Below are positions 16,303-25,554 of a stretch of DNA of 33,322 nucleotides, piece by piece. The notes beneath the pieces are model-generated. The model was not told the DNA's origin, did no database searches, and saw nothing but the letters and a program-made list of their open reading frames with translations. The DNA is from JANQTF01 sp036835375 (GTDB lineage: Bacteria > Bacteroidota > Bacteroidia > J057). The position numbers and the translations under genes are program-made. Location: contig DAITMB010000051.1 in assembly GCA_036835375.1 (NCBI GenBank), forward strand, positions 1-33,322, read 5' to 3'. Each line of letters starts with the position of its first letter. Within the stretch, counting starts at the first letter, position 1.

Positions 16303-17508
16303 ATGGAAGCTGCTAATGTGCTCAACACCGCTGACCAAATGATCATTCCGGCAGCCAGAAGGCTAGCGGGTGTCAGCGAATATTATTTTGCTAAAAAACT
16401 GCGCGAACTGCGCCAACGCATGTCAGCCGGGGAAGACATCATCAACCTCGGCATCGGAAATCCCGACATGTCGCCTTCCGATGAGACAGTCAAACGACTC
16501 ATCAGCGCCGCAGTCGAGCCTCACCATCACGGATATCAGCCATACAAAGGCATTCCAGCATTACGTCAAGCCTACGCAGATTGGTATTTCAGCACTTACG
16601 GCGTCACCCTTGATCCAGAATCTCATGTGCTGCCGCTCATCGGAAGCAAGGAAGGAATCATGCACGTGTCGATGGCTTTCCTGAATCCCGGCGACCAGGT
16701 GCTCATCCCCAATCCGGGATACCCTACCTATCTCGCCGTGACGAAGCTGATGGAAGCGGAGCCTTTCTTTTATGATTTGTCGGAAGAGAATGGGTGGAAG
16801 CCTGATTTGGAAGCGCTAGCTGCGCAGGATCTCAGCCGGGTCAAAATCATGTGGATCAACTATCCACACATGCCCTCTGGCGCCAAAGCCAGTGCCGAGG
16901 ATTTTCAGGCCATGGTAGATTTTGCGCGAAAGCACCGCATCCTCCTCTGCCACGACAATCCTTACAGTCTCGTGCTCAACAAGGTGCCCATGTCAGTACT
17001 GTCGGCAGACCATGCCTGGGAGGTTGCTATTGAGCTGAATTCTTTATCGAAATCGCACAACATGGCTGGCTGGCGCATCGGCATGGTCGCAGGGGCGCAA
17101 GCTTATGTCGATACCATCCTTCGGGTGAAGTCAAACATGGATTCAGGGATGTTTCTTCCCCTTCAGGAAGCCGCTGTCGCTGCACTACACAATTCTTATG
17201 AGTGGCACCGCGAGCGCAATGAAGCCTATGAGCAACGAAGAATCATTGCCTTCCAACTACTTGACTCTCTAGGATGTAGCTACGAAAAGGATCAGGTCGG
17301 GATGTTTGTGTGGGCCAAAACACCTCTTGGCCAGGATGGCTTTCTCTTTTCTGACCAAATCCTGGCTGAGACCCTCGTCTTCCTCACCCCAGGAGGTATT
17401 TTTGGAAGTCAGGGGAATGGACATATTCGCATCTCCCTATGTACGCCCAAGCATCGACTCGAAGAAGCCTTGGAACGAATCCTCACGCGCCAACTCACTT
17501 CGGCTTGA
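16303..17508 (+). CDS. Class I/II PLP aminotransferase, likely aromatic or aspartate type
   Basis: The product is 401 residues. The PLP lysine is K250 in NSLSKSHNMAGWRIG, with R258 eight residues later. NLGIGNPDMSPS, IPNPGYPTYLAV, NYPHMPSGA and HDNPY are standard fold type I blocks, and the last Arg binding the substrate carboxylate is in GNGHIRISLC. It sits between pheA and tyrA, so the likely job is transamination of phenylpyruvate and 4-hydroxyphenylpyruvate, or of prephenate. Specificity cannot be read from the sequence. Confidence 0.9.
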   Translation: MEAANVLNTADQMIIPAARRLAGVSEYYFAKKLRELRQRMSAGEDIINLGIGNPDMSPSDETVKRLISAAVEPHHHGYQPYKGIPALRQAYADWYFSTYGVTLDPESHVLPLIGSKEGIMHVSMAFLNPGDQVLIPNPGYPTYLAVTKLMEAEPFFYDLSEENGWKPDLEALAAQDLSRVKIMWINYPHMPSGAKASAEDFQAMVDFARKHRILLCHDNPYSLVLNKVPMSVLSADHAWEVAIELNSLSKSHNMAGWRIGMVAGAQAYVDTILRVKSNMDSGMFLPLQEAAVAALHNSYEWHRERNEAYEQRRIIAFQLLDSLGCSYEKDQVGMFVWAKTPLGQDGFLFSDQILAETLVFLTPGGIFGSQGNGHIRISLCTPKHRLEEALERILTRQLTSA

Positions 17509-17722
17509 CGATCAGCTTCTTTTTTGATGAAGCGCTCATCCATCTCCGTCGTAACTAGACCCTATCGGCACGAACATCTTGAGAAAGAGCGATGATCATC
17601 ACAAATTTTGAGATCATTTTTCATGTTCTGCGTAGGTGTGGGTCCGAACTTCTCAGACCACAAGAAAAGGCGCTGTCTTTTCAAAAAATCTTCTTTTCCC
17701 ATCAACATCGGCAATTTTTCTC

Positions 17723-18592
17723 ATGACAGTAGGAATCGTAGGGCTTGGACTGATCGGGGGGTCACTCGGCTTGGACCTTCGAATGAATGGCTTTGCCGAC
17801 CGGATTTTGGGCGTCGAATCACATCCGCTTCACCGCGAAGAGGCGCTTCGTTGCGGGCTGGTGGATGCAGTACTTAGCTTGGAAGAGGTCTGCATCGAGT
17901 CGGATCTCGTGGTCATGGCGGTACCGGTAAAAGCCATTGCAGCAATTTTTCCGCGTGTGTTGGATCTGATTGGTGCTCAGGCGGTGGTGTTGGACATGGG
18001 ATCTACCAAGAAAGCTTTGGCCGAAGCGATCGATCATCATCCCCGACGAGGGCGAGCCGTGCTGGCGCATCCCATGGCAGGAACAGAGTTTTCTGGTCCC
18101 AAAGCAGCAATTCACAACCTCTTTCAAGGCAAAGTCGCGATCCTTTGCGATCTCGACCAGAGCGATCCTGACGCGAAGGAGCGTGCTGAAAGGCTGTTCA
18201 AAAGTCTATTTATGAAAATTCTCTACATGGATAGCAGCGACCACGACCTTCATGCAGCCTACGTGTCGCACATCTCCCATATCAGCTCATTTGTATTGGC
18301 ACTCACCGTACTAGAGAAAGAAAAAAGTGAGCAAAACATCTTTGACCTCGCGAGTGGCGGTTTTGCTTCCACGGTGAGGCTGGCGAAGTCATCTCCCAGA
18401 ATGTGGGCAGATGTCTATGAGCAGAACGCTGGCCATCTGGTGGATGTCTTGGACTCCTATCTCGCCAAAATGCAATCTTTTCGAGACGCCATCGCTGAGG
18501 GAGATTTTGAGCAGACTTATCAACTCATGGAGGCTGCCAACGACATTGGCCGAATCCTTTCTCGGCAGCAGATCGCCAAACCCTCCCTCTGA
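17723..18592 (+). CDS. tyrA: Prephenate dehydrogenase
   Basis: The product is 289 residues. The start is ATG 17723 because the NAD-binding motif GIVGLGLIGGSLG follows at once; an upstream in-frame extension from 17636 has no family resemblance. HPMAGTEFSGP and the later SHISHISSFVLAL segment with the conserved His pair are typical. It oxidatively decarboxylates prephenate to 4-hydroxyphenylpyruvate, the Tyr branch. No C-terminal ACT domain is present. A 214-base gap separates it from the aminotransferase gene, so an internal promoter is possible. Confidence 0.92.
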   Translation: MTVGIVGLGLIGGSLGLDLRMNGFADRILGVESHPLHREEALRCGLVDAVLSLEEVCIESDLVVMAVPVKAIAAIFPRVLDLIGAQAVVLDMGSTKKALAEAIDHHPRRGRAVLAHPMAGTEFSGPKAAIHNLFQGKVAILCDLDQSDPDAKERAERLFKSLFMKILYMDSSDHDLHAAYVSHISHISSFVLALTVLEKEKSEQNIFDLASGGFASTVRLAKSSPRMWADVYEQNAGHLVDVLDSYLAKMQSFRDAIAEGDFEQTYQLMEAANDIGRILSRQQIAKPSL

Positions 18593-18738
18593 TTCATGCC
18601 ACTTCACCACTCGCTTTCCTTTCAGACTCGGGCAGGATTTTCAGTTTTCCAATGGCTGGAATATGCCTGGCAGCGGTTAGGGAGCATATTTTTTTCTCGA
18701 TTGACCTCACCGGATACTACCCTTCAAGCAACGACATC

Positions 18739-19824
18739 ATGAAATTTATCCCAATGCGAGACTGGGAGCTCGGCCTGGAAGATTTTAGCATTATCTCTGG
18801 CCCTTGCAGCGCAGAAACCCCTGAGCAAGTCATGGAAACAGCGCTCGGTGTAGCCAAGCAAGGTGCCAAAATGCTCCGTGCTGGAATCTGGAAACCCCGG
18901 ACTCGCCCCAATTCATTTGAAGGCGTGGGCAGTCCCGGCCTTAAGTGGCTCAAGGAAGCCGGCGAAGCCACAGGTCTCCCCGTGACCACTGAAGTCGCCA
19001 ACGTGAAACACGTTTACGAAGCCCTTCGCACCGGCATTGATGTACTGTGGATCGGAGCCAGAACGACCACTAATCCTTTTGCTGTTCAGGAAATCGCCGA
19101 TGCCCTCGAAGGCGTGGACATCCCAGTAATGGTCAAAAACCCCGTGAACCCTGACATTGACTTGTGGATTGGGGCGATGGAACGGATGGAAAAAGCTGGT
19201 ATCACTAAAATTGCGGCCATCCACAGAGGATTTTCCACCTACGGCCCCAGTCGTTACCGCAACGATCCGCATTGGGAAATCCCCATTGAGCTGCGACGCC
19301 GACTGCCTGACGTGCCCATTATCTGTGATCCAAGCCACATCTGTGGCCGGCGCGACCTCCTCGCGGGCATCTCTCAGGAAGCGCTCGACCTCAACCTGGA
19401 CGGATTGATGATCGAGTCTCACCCCAATCCCGACAAAGCGCTGTCCGATGCCAAGCAACAAATAACCCCAGAAGTCCTCGGGCAGCTCCTCGCAGGCCTG
19501 ATCCACCGCGAACCAGACTCCAATGATCCGACCTTTCTGCGCAGACTGGAGCACCTCCGCGACCAGATTGATGGCCTTGACGAAAAGCTCATCGAGGTGC
19601 TCTCAGAACGCATGAAGCTTGTGCGGAAAATCGGTGAGTTCAAGCGCGACAACAACATCACCATTCTTCAGACGACCCGCTGGAATCAAATCATCGAGGA
19701 ACGCCTCGCCATGTCGCGCGCCCTCGGTCTCAGCGACATGATCATGAAGGAAATCCTCCAGCAGGTGCACCAAGAGTCGATCCGGCAGCAGACTGAGGTG
19801 ATGAATGTGAAAAAAGACGCGTGA
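18739..19824 (+). CDS. DAHP synthase / chorismate mutase fusion
   Basis: The product is 361 residues from ATG 18739; the frame is open from 18652 but only from 18739 does it match the family. The DAHP synthase part (1-260) is of the short KDO8P-synthase-like type, with GPCSAE (21-26), MLRAGIWKPRTRPNSFEG, AIHRGFSTYG, DPSH (197-200) and IESHPNPD. An AroQ-type chorismate mutase occupies about 268-350 (LEHLRDQIDGLDEKLIEVLS, then RMKLVRKIGEFK). It makes the first shikimate intermediate and also prephenate, so it supplies both branches encoded just upstream. Confidence 0.95.
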   Translation: MKFIPMRDWELGLEDFSIISGPCSAETPEQVMETALGVAKQGAKMLRAGIWKPRTRPNSFEGVGSPGLKWLKEAGEATGLPVTTEVANVKHVYEALRTGIDVLWIGARTTTNPFAVQEIADALEGVDIPVMVKNPVNPDIDLWIGAMERMEKAGITKIAAIHRGFSTYGPSRYRNDPHWEIPIELRRRLPDVPIICDPSHICGRRDLLAGISQEALDLNLDGLMIESHPNPDKALSDAKQQITPEVLGQLLAGLIHREPDSNDPTFLRRLEHLRDQIDGLDEKLIEVLSERMKLVRKIGEFKRDNNITILQTTRWNQIIEERLAMSRALGLSDMIMKEILQQVHQESIRQQTEVMNVKKDA

Positions 19825-19940
19825 TGGGAGGCTTTAGGATAAGTGTCAATTGCCTGGACCCTTTGCTTTGTTCTGTTTGCCTGGCTAAATTTGGTTGAAT
19901 AATATCCGCCTCAATGAATCCATAAGAGAAGATTACTGGG

Positions 19941-19969
19941 AGAGGGTTGGCTAACTCAGCTGACCCTCT
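19941..19969 (+). other. Hairpin after the aromatic operon
   Basis: AGAGGGT (19941-19947) pairs with ACCCTCT (19963-19969), with an inner GCT/AGC pair. No T-run follows on either strand, so termination here is unproven. Confidence 0.35.
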
Positions 19970-20100
19970 GGCATCTGGTGCACCGAGACCCGCGTCCGAG
20001 TATCTAGTGGATTTCTTGCAAAGCGCCACTTCTTCCGACCATCTTCTCTCGCCCGGTGAAATCCTCCGCGCTTTTGTAGGTATTTGCCTATCTTCATCCC

Positions 20101-20823
20101 ATGTACCTTCTGTGGTTGGAACTACTCGCCTTGTCTTTGGCACCGGTAGTCTTTCTGTTTACCTACATCTATCTTCGAGATGAATACGAGCGGGAACCGC
20201 TCAAATACCTCATTATCTCCTTTCTATTGGGTGTCCTTTCGGCAGTGCCCGCTGTTTTTTTAGGAAACTGGATGGAGCAAGTGACTGGCGTCACCCTGGA
20301 CGAAAAGCATTGGTTGCAATTGCTTTTCTACGCGTTTGTGATCGTGGCTTTCACCGAAGAATTTGTCAAGTATCTCGTCCTGCGATGGTACAATTATCCT
20401 CACAAAGAATTTGATGAACCATACGATGGGATCATGTATGGTGCAGCCGTCTCCCTGGGATTTGCGGCGATAGAAAATGTGATTTACGTATTCAGCTCCG
20501 ACGACGCTTGGGAAACAGGTCTCTTGCGAATGTTCACGGCGGTGCCTGCCCACGCGATGTTTGGTGTGTTAATGGGGTACTTCGTAGGAAAGGCCAAATT
20601 CAATGCGAAAAGAAAACATGCGTTTTGGATCCGTATGCAAGGCCTGCTTGTCGCCATATTGTTTCATGGACTGTACGATTTTTTCCTTTTCCTTAACGAG
20701 GCCTATCTTACCATTTTCGCCTTTTTTGCCCTCGTCCTCGGCATGAGCCTTGCCGGACAAGCCATCAAGATTCATATCCGAATCTCTCCACATCGAATCG
20801 AAGAAACCGACCAACCATCCTGA
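20101..20823 (+). CDS. PrsW-like intramembrane metalloprotease
   Basis: The product is 240 residues with about seven membrane helices. It has the family's conserved blocks: EExxK (E86, E87, K90), FxxxEN (E125, N126), HAMFG (H151) and HGLYD (H189). The best-studied member, PrsW of Bacillus, cleaves an anti-sigma factor at site 1. No sigma/anti-sigma pair is next to it here, so the substrate is unknown. The next gene starts 15 bases downstream. Confidence 0.9.
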   Translation: MYLLWLELLALSLAPVVFLFTYIYLRDEYEREPLKYLIISFLLGVLSAVPAVFLGNWMEQVTGVTLDEKHWLQLLFYAFVIVAFTEEFVKYLVLRWYNYPHKEFDEPYDGIMYGAAVSLGFAAIENVIYVFSSDDAWETGLLRMFTAVPAHAMFGVLMGYFVGKAKFNAKRKHAFWIRMQGLLVAILFHGLYDFFLFLNEAYLTIFAFFALVLGMSLAGQAIKIHIRISPHRIEETDQPS

Positions 20824-20838
20824 TTTGCCCTTTGCCTC

Positions 20839-21618
20839 ATGTCCGATTCAGAACTGTATGAGCTCTTAGAGTTGTGTCACGAGCGATACAATCGGCCTGA
20901 CTTCATCTCCGATGACCCCGTCCAGATTCCGCATCAGTTTTCGCTCAAGGAAGACATTGAAATTTCTGCCTTTCTCACCGCATTGATCGCCTGGGGGCGC
21001 CGCGACATCATTATCCGCAACGCACAGCGACTCATGGAGCGCCTCGACGGAAGTCCTTTTGCCTTTGTGATGCAGGCCAGCGAGAAAGAGATGGGTCGCT
21101 TGTCGGACTTTGTCCACCGCACCTTTAATGGTGTGGATGCCGTGGCACTGTTGCTCGCGCTGCGTCGCGCGTACGCACAAGCAGGCGGGTTGGAGACCAT
21201 TTTTGTCGAAGGAATCAGACCTCAAGCCAGTGATGTAGGCGAAGCCATTGTTCATGCAAGAACTTACCTGACCCAAACGGATTACTTCCCTGCACGAACA
21301 CACAAGCATCTGGCTAATCCCGCCTCAGGATCCTCTGCCAAGCGAATCAATATGTTTCTTCGCTGGATGGTGAGACGAGACCGCAGGGGAGTGGACTTTG
21401 GGCTGTGGGCCAACATCTCCCCCAGCTTGCTCCTTTGCCCGCTGGATGTACATACCGGGACTGTGGGACGGCAGCTGGGCCTGCTCTCCCGCACCCAAAA
21501 CGACTGGAAGGCGACCTTGGAACTCACAGCGAAACTTCGGCAATTCTCGCCCGAAGACCCAGTGAAGTATGATTTCAGTTTGTTTGGGCTGGGCGTGACT
21601 GGCGACATTTCCGGGTAA
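20839..21618 (+). CDS. TIGR02757 (DUF2400) family protein
   Basis: The product is 259 residues. Recognisable blocks are DPVQIPHQFSLKEDIEISAFLTALIAWG and SSAKRINMFLRWMVRRDRRGVDFGLW, then LLCPLDVHTGTVGRQLGL and the end DPVKYDFSLFGLGVTG. The family is widespread in Bacteroidota and epsilonproteobacteria and looks distantly helix-hairpin-helix glycosylase-like. No activity is established. It lies close behind the PrsW gene. Confidence 0.88.
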   Translation: MSDSELYELLELCHERYNRPDFISDDPVQIPHQFSLKEDIEISAFLTALIAWGRRDIIIRNAQRLMERLDGSPFAFVMQASEKEMGRLSDFVHRTFNGVDAVALLLALRRAYAQAGGLETIFVEGIRPQASDVGEAIVHARTYLTQTDYFPARTHKHLANPASGSSAKRINMFLRWMVRRDRRGVDFGLWANISPSLLLCPLDVHTGTVGRQLGLLSRTQNDWKATLELTAKLRQFSPEDPVKYDFSLFGLGVTGDISG

Positions 21619-21675
21619 AAAGCCAGATTCTTTTGTACTTTCCTCGCAGGAAATTATACACGCGCTAGCTCCGAC

Positions 21676-23301
21676 ATGATGATTCTATCACCGACTACTT
21701 CTCTCCTTCGTAACACCGCTTTTTTGTCCTTGCTTTGGCTCTCCGCTTGCAATACCCCAACTGCTCCCAGCACTCCATCAGGCATTCCCTCGCCTGAAGA
21801 GCAGTATCCTGGCCTGTTTGAGGCTGTGGAAATGGGCGACATTTTTGCAGATTCGAAGACCTTTCCAGATTGCAGCCCCAAAGCTACACCTGAAGAGATC
21901 ATGAAGGCCTACTCAGCGGAAAAAGACCTCCCTGCCTTTGATCTTTCGACTTTTGTTGCAACGTGGTTTTCGCCGCCGCAGCAATTTGCTTCGGGCTTCG
22001 TGTCCGACACAACCCTTTCTGTAGAAGCACATATCGAACGCCTGTGGCCCATTCTCACTCGCGAACCGGATTCTCTTGGTCAAGGAACCCTTTTACCGCT
22101 CCCATACCCCTACATCGTGCCTGGTGGCAGATTCGGAGAGATTTATTATTGGGACAGCTATTTCACGATGCTGGGCTTGCGGGTATCGGAGAATCATTCC
22201 TACATGATTCGCCACATGGTAGATAATTTTTCACACCTCATTCAGACCGTCGGATTCATCCCCAATGGGAACCGCAGCTACTTCTTATCTCGCTCGCAAC
22301 CCCCGTTCTTTTCACTCATGGTGAGACTCTTATCCGAAACAGATTCGACAGTTCGCCTTTCAGACTATCTCGACGACCTGGAGACGGAGTACCTTTTTTG
22401 GATGGAAGGCGACCAAACCCTCACCAAGGCCCAGCCTGCACAGCAGCGGGTGGTGCTCATGGCAAACGGGAGCTTCCTGAACCGATACTGGGACGATCGC
22501 CCTGGCCCGAGACCAGAATCTTACCGCGAAGACATTCTGCTGGCCGAAAAACATCCTGAGCGGGATCCTGCGCAGCTTTACCGCGATCTCCGGGCCGCTT
22601 GCGAATCGGGCTGGGACTTTAGCACGCGCTGGCTGAAAGATCCCAACGAGCTAGGCAGCATCCGCACCACAGAAATTATTCCTGTGGACCTGAACGTGCT
22701 TTTATGGCATGCCGAGCACACCCTCGCCGAAGCTGCTCGGGAAAAGGGCTTCCAGAAAAAAGCGGAGGACTTCCAAAAATGGGCCGACGAGAGACGTAAA
22801 GCCATTGATCTCTACTTATGGGATGAGAAGAAACAGCATTATGTGGACTACCTTTGGGCTGAGCAACAAGCGACCGACGTGCCCTCTTTGGCGATGAGCT
22901 TCCCCTTGTTTTTGGGAATTGCCAGCGAAAAACAAGCTTCTGCTGTTGCACAGCATCTCAACCAATCTTTTCTTCAATCAGGCGGGCTGCAAACGACTCT
23001 TTTCAACAGTGGTCAGCAGTGGGATGCGCCCAACGGGTGGGCACCGCTTCAATATGTGAGCATCGAAGGCCTTCGTCGATATGGTCTAGAATCACTGGCT
23101 CAAACCATCGCGGACCGTTGGATCTCGCTTAACCGACGGGTGTACAAGCAATCAGGGAAACTTACTGAAAAATATCAGGTTGTTCAATCGGACAAAGAAG
23201 CCGGTGGTGGAGAATACCCGGTACAAGATGGCTTTGGTTGGACCAACGGTGTGCTCCTACATTTTCTAGTGGCCAATAAGATCCCGGCACAAGCGCTTTA
23301 G
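21676..23301 (+). CDS. treA: Periplasmic or surface alpha,alpha-trehalase lipoprotein (GH37)
   Basis: The product is 541 residues. The signal peptide ends in lipobox LSAC (C25), so the enzyme is a lipoprotein. Both trehalase signatures are present: PGGRFGEIYYWDSYF (149-163) and QWDAPNGWAP (448-457). D314 in ESGWDFSTRW and E513 in GGGEYPVQDGFGW match the catalytic acid and base of E. coli trehalase. It splits trehalose to two glucose outside the cytoplasm. A second ATG at 21679 is an equally possible start. Confidence 0.93.
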   Translation: MMILSPTTSLLRNTAFLSLLWLSACNTPTAPSTPSGIPSPEEQYPGLFEAVEMGDIFADSKTFPDCSPKATPEEIMKAYSAEKDLPAFDLSTFVATWFSPPQQFASGFVSDTTLSVEAHIERLWPILTREPDSLGQGTLLPLPYPYIVPGGRFGEIYYWDSYFTMLGLRVSENHSYMIRHMVDNFSHLIQTVGFIPNGNRSYFLSRSQPPFFSLMVRLLSETDSTVRLSDYLDDLETEYLFWMEGDQTLTKAQPAQQRVVLMANGSFLNRYWDDRPGPRPESYREDILLAEKHPERDPAQLYRDLRAACESGWDFSTRWLKDPNELGSIRTTEIIPVDLNVLLWHAEHTLAEAAREKGFQKKAEDFQKWADERRKAIDLYLWDEKKQHYVDYLWAEQQATDVPSLAMSFPLFLGIASEKQASAVAQHLNQSFLQSGGLQTTLFNSGQQWDAPNGWAPLQYVSIEGLRRYGLESLAQTIADRWISLNRRVYKQSGKLTEKYQVVQSDKEAGGGEYPVQDGFGWTNGVLLHFLVANKIPAQAL

Positions 23302-23430
23302 CGACTCCAGTTGGCCCCTAGGTTATGGCCAATGACCCTCCCTTAGTTGTTTCGGTGAAGGACAAACGCTATTTTCCTCCAACTGTCAGGTTCCATTTGT
23401 CGTTTATCCTATATCTTAACATCCTTGCCT

Positions 23431-23997
23431 ATGTTGACCAGTTCGTACCGTCCTGCCCCGGGTCGATTTCTGATTTCGGAGCCATTTATGGAGGACGAAA
23501 ACTTTCAGCGCACCGTTATTCTCTTAGTGGAACATGGCCCGCAAGGCAGCCTCGGATTCGTTCTTAATCGTCAACTCCGGCACGTGCTCGCAGACGTTGT
23601 AGAAGACATGCCCAAAGCCACCGTGCCGATTTTTCTCGGTGGACCCGTAGAGCAATACTCCCTCCACTATGTGCATCGGCTCGGTGGGCATATTCCCGAA
23701 AGCCGTGAGGTGATCCCCAATGCCTGCTGGTGGGGAGGCGACTTCGAAAAAATCAAGGAAATGGTGTTATCGGAGGAAGTGGATGAGCGAGACATTTTGT
23801 TTTTCATGGGATATTCCGGTTGGGCTCCCGGACAACTTCAAAGAGAGCTGAAGCAAAAGGCCTGGATCATTGCTCCGGAAAATTCAGCGTTCGTTTTTCG
23901 CGACAGCCACGAAGGGCTTTGGCGAGAGGTGCTCAAAAGCCTCGGTAGCAAATTCCAAGTCATCGCCAATTATCCGATTGATCCCCGCCTCAACTGA
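23431..23997 (+). CDS. YqgE/AlgH family protein (UPF0301)
   Basis: The product is 188 residues from ATG 23431; a TTG two codons earlier is less likely. PAPGRFLISEPFMEDENFQRTV, GSLGFVLNRQL, IFLGGPVEQYSLHYVH and FFMGYSGWAPGQLQRELKQ follow the family from end to end. The fold is known but the biochemical role is not settled. It stands alone between the trehalase and TlpA-like genes. Confidence 0.93.
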   Translation: MLTSSYRPAPGRFLISEPFMEDENFQRTVILLVEHGPQGSLGFVLNRQLRHVLADVVEDMPKATVPIFLGGPVEQYSLHYVHRLGGHIPESREVIPNACWWGGDFEKIKEMVLSEEVDERDILFFMGYSGWAPGQLQRELKQKAWIIAPENSAFVFRDSHEGLWREVLKSLGSKFQVIANYPIDPRLN

Positions 23998-24063
23998 TCT
24001 TTAGAAGGTCTTTAAATTTCGGTATCTTTCGGAAGATTGCTTGGACATATTCATTCTTACGTG

Positions 24064-25491
24064 ATGCAGAAATCATCCATTTATTCTCAGGCACTTGGCT
24101 CACTCCGCCACGTGCTCATCTTGATCTTAGGTCTTTCCCTTCTACCAGCCACTGCCCAAGACAATGGCATTTTTCAACTTCAGGGAAAGATGGACAGTTG
24201 CCCACTCGATACGATGGGCCTTTTTTTCCTCGACGGTGTGTCTATTCGGCAGATTGCCCGCACGCCGGTTTTGCGCGATAGCAGCGGGGCATCCTTTGTG
24301 ATGAATTTCTCGAATATCTCTCCGGGCTTCTATTTCGTTGGCGGAGGGGAACCTACCAACACACGGCAGGTGCTACTGGGGATCGACCGAGTCGTGGTGC
24401 TTGAAGGTGCGTGGGAAAATTTTTTTCAAGCAAAAATTCTAGGCTCCCGTGCAAATGATGCACTTCAGCAAGCGCTCCAAATTGCCGATCAACTCCAACA
24501 ACAATCCAATCAGCTCAATCGCCAATACCAAGCTGCGAAAAACAGCGGTCAGGATCTGGCAGTCCTCACTGAAAACATGAACCAAATCGACCAGCAAAAG
24601 CTGGCGTTGCTGGATTCCCTGAACCAAGTGCATCCCTTGCTGAAAAAGGCACTTGCCCTACGTACTTACCTCATCTCTCCCGATATACAAGCGAAATATA
24701 CCTCAGAGCTTGACTTTTTTGCTAGCACCTACTTCTCGCAAGCGACGCTCAGCGACTCTGCCTACTTTCACATGCCGTTGTTCAATGAAGCGTTTCAATC
24801 TTATGGATTCACCCTCGGTTCCATTTCCAGCCTTCCACATGAGGGACTACTGGAATATTGCGAGCGATATTTGAGCCAACTTCCTACCGGTCCTGCTCAT
24901 AAAATGGCGATTCTTGGACTCTCTGCGGGATTCCGAGAGAAGAATGAAGACGCTTTTGTGCATTTCGCTCAACAATATCTCTCGACCTATGGACCTAGCG
25001 ATAACCCCGTCTTTGCCCAACAATTGACTCAGGAAATCTCAACCAAAAAAGCCCTCGTTATCGGTGCTACGGCTCCTGATCTTAGTCTTCCTACTCCCGC
25101 TGGCGACACTTTGGCGATCAGCGATCTCCGTGGGCAAGTGGTTTTACTGGACTTTTGGGCAAGCTGGTGCCGCCCATGCAGAATGGAGAACCCCCGGGTA
25201 AAAGCCATGTATGAGGCACACAAAGACGAGGGCTTTACCATTTTGGGCTTGAGCCTTGATCGTAGTCAAGAAGCTTGGGAAAAAGCCATTGAGGACGATC
25301 AGTTGCCGTGGCACCATGTCTCCGATTTGCTGTTTTGGAGCAGCATCGCCGCTAAAACATACAAGGTCTCTTCCATACCCTACACCGTACTGCTAGACCG
25401 CGAAGGTAAAATCGTTGCTAAAGGCCTTAGAGGACCGGCCTTGGAGGCGAAACTAAATGAACTCCTCTCCCAACAACCAGATCAGCGATAG
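24064..25491 (+). CDS. TlpA-like thioredoxin-fold protein with DUF4369-type N-terminus
   Basis: The product is 475 residues from ATG 24064, which opens a signal peptide (LRHVLILILGLSLLPATAQ). The N-terminal part resembles the beta domain (DUF4369-like) found in Bacteroidota thioredoxin proteins. A Gln-rich helical segment follows. The C-terminal thioredoxin domain starts near 338 (GATAPDLSLPTPAGDTLAISDLRGQVVLLDFWASWC) with the active site WCRPC (C369, C372) and a cis-Pro in VSSIPYTVLLD. It is likely a periplasmic thiol-disulphide reductase. Confidence 0.88.
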   Translation: MQKSSIYSQALGSLRHVLILILGLSLLPATAQDNGIFQLQGKMDSCPLDTMGLFFLDGVSIRQIARTPVLRDSSGASFVMNFSNISPGFYFVGGGEPTNTRQVLLGIDRVVVLEGAWENFFQAKILGSRANDALQQALQIADQLQQQSNQLNRQYQAAKNSGQDLAVLTENMNQIDQQKLALLDSLNQVHPLLKKALALRTYLISPDIQAKYTSELDFFASTYFSQATLSDSAYFHMPLFNEAFQSYGFTLGSISSLPHEGLLEYCERYLSQLPTGPAHKMAILGLSAGFREKNEDAFVHFAQQYLSTYGPSDNPVFAQQLTQEISTKKALVIGATAPDLSLPTPAGDTLAISDLRGQVVLLDFWASWCRPCRMENPRVKAMYEAHKDEGFTILGLSLDRSQEAWEKAIEDDQLPWHHVSDLLFWSSIAAKTYKVSSIPYTVLLDREGKIVAKGLRGPALEAKLNELLSQQPDQR

Positions 25492-25515
25492 TCCTGATAA
25501 GGTATCGCTGATCTG
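25478..25515 (+). other. Perfect 13-bp inverted repeat across the tlpA-like stop codon
   Basis: CAGATCAGCGATA (25478-25490) and TATCGCTGATCTG (25503-25515) are exact reverse complements with a 12-base loop. The stop codon TAG (25489-25491) lies at the left arm's end. No T-run follows on either strand. Confidence 0.8.
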
Positions 25516-25533
25516 TGAGCTGCCCATGACATG

Positions 25534-25552
25534 AGTCAGGCCCTGACTTTTT
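25534..25552 (+). terminator. Small intrinsic terminator candidate
   Basis: AGTCA (25534-25538) pairs with TGACT (25544-25548), followed by T to 25552. The stem is short. It probably acts together with the stronger hairpin just upstream. Confidence 0.4.
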
Positions 25553-25554
25553 GA

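Noticed and set aside
18913..19554. 213-residue minus-strand frame opposite DAHP synthase
   Set aside because: No family resemblance and it lies wholly within a highly conserved gene.
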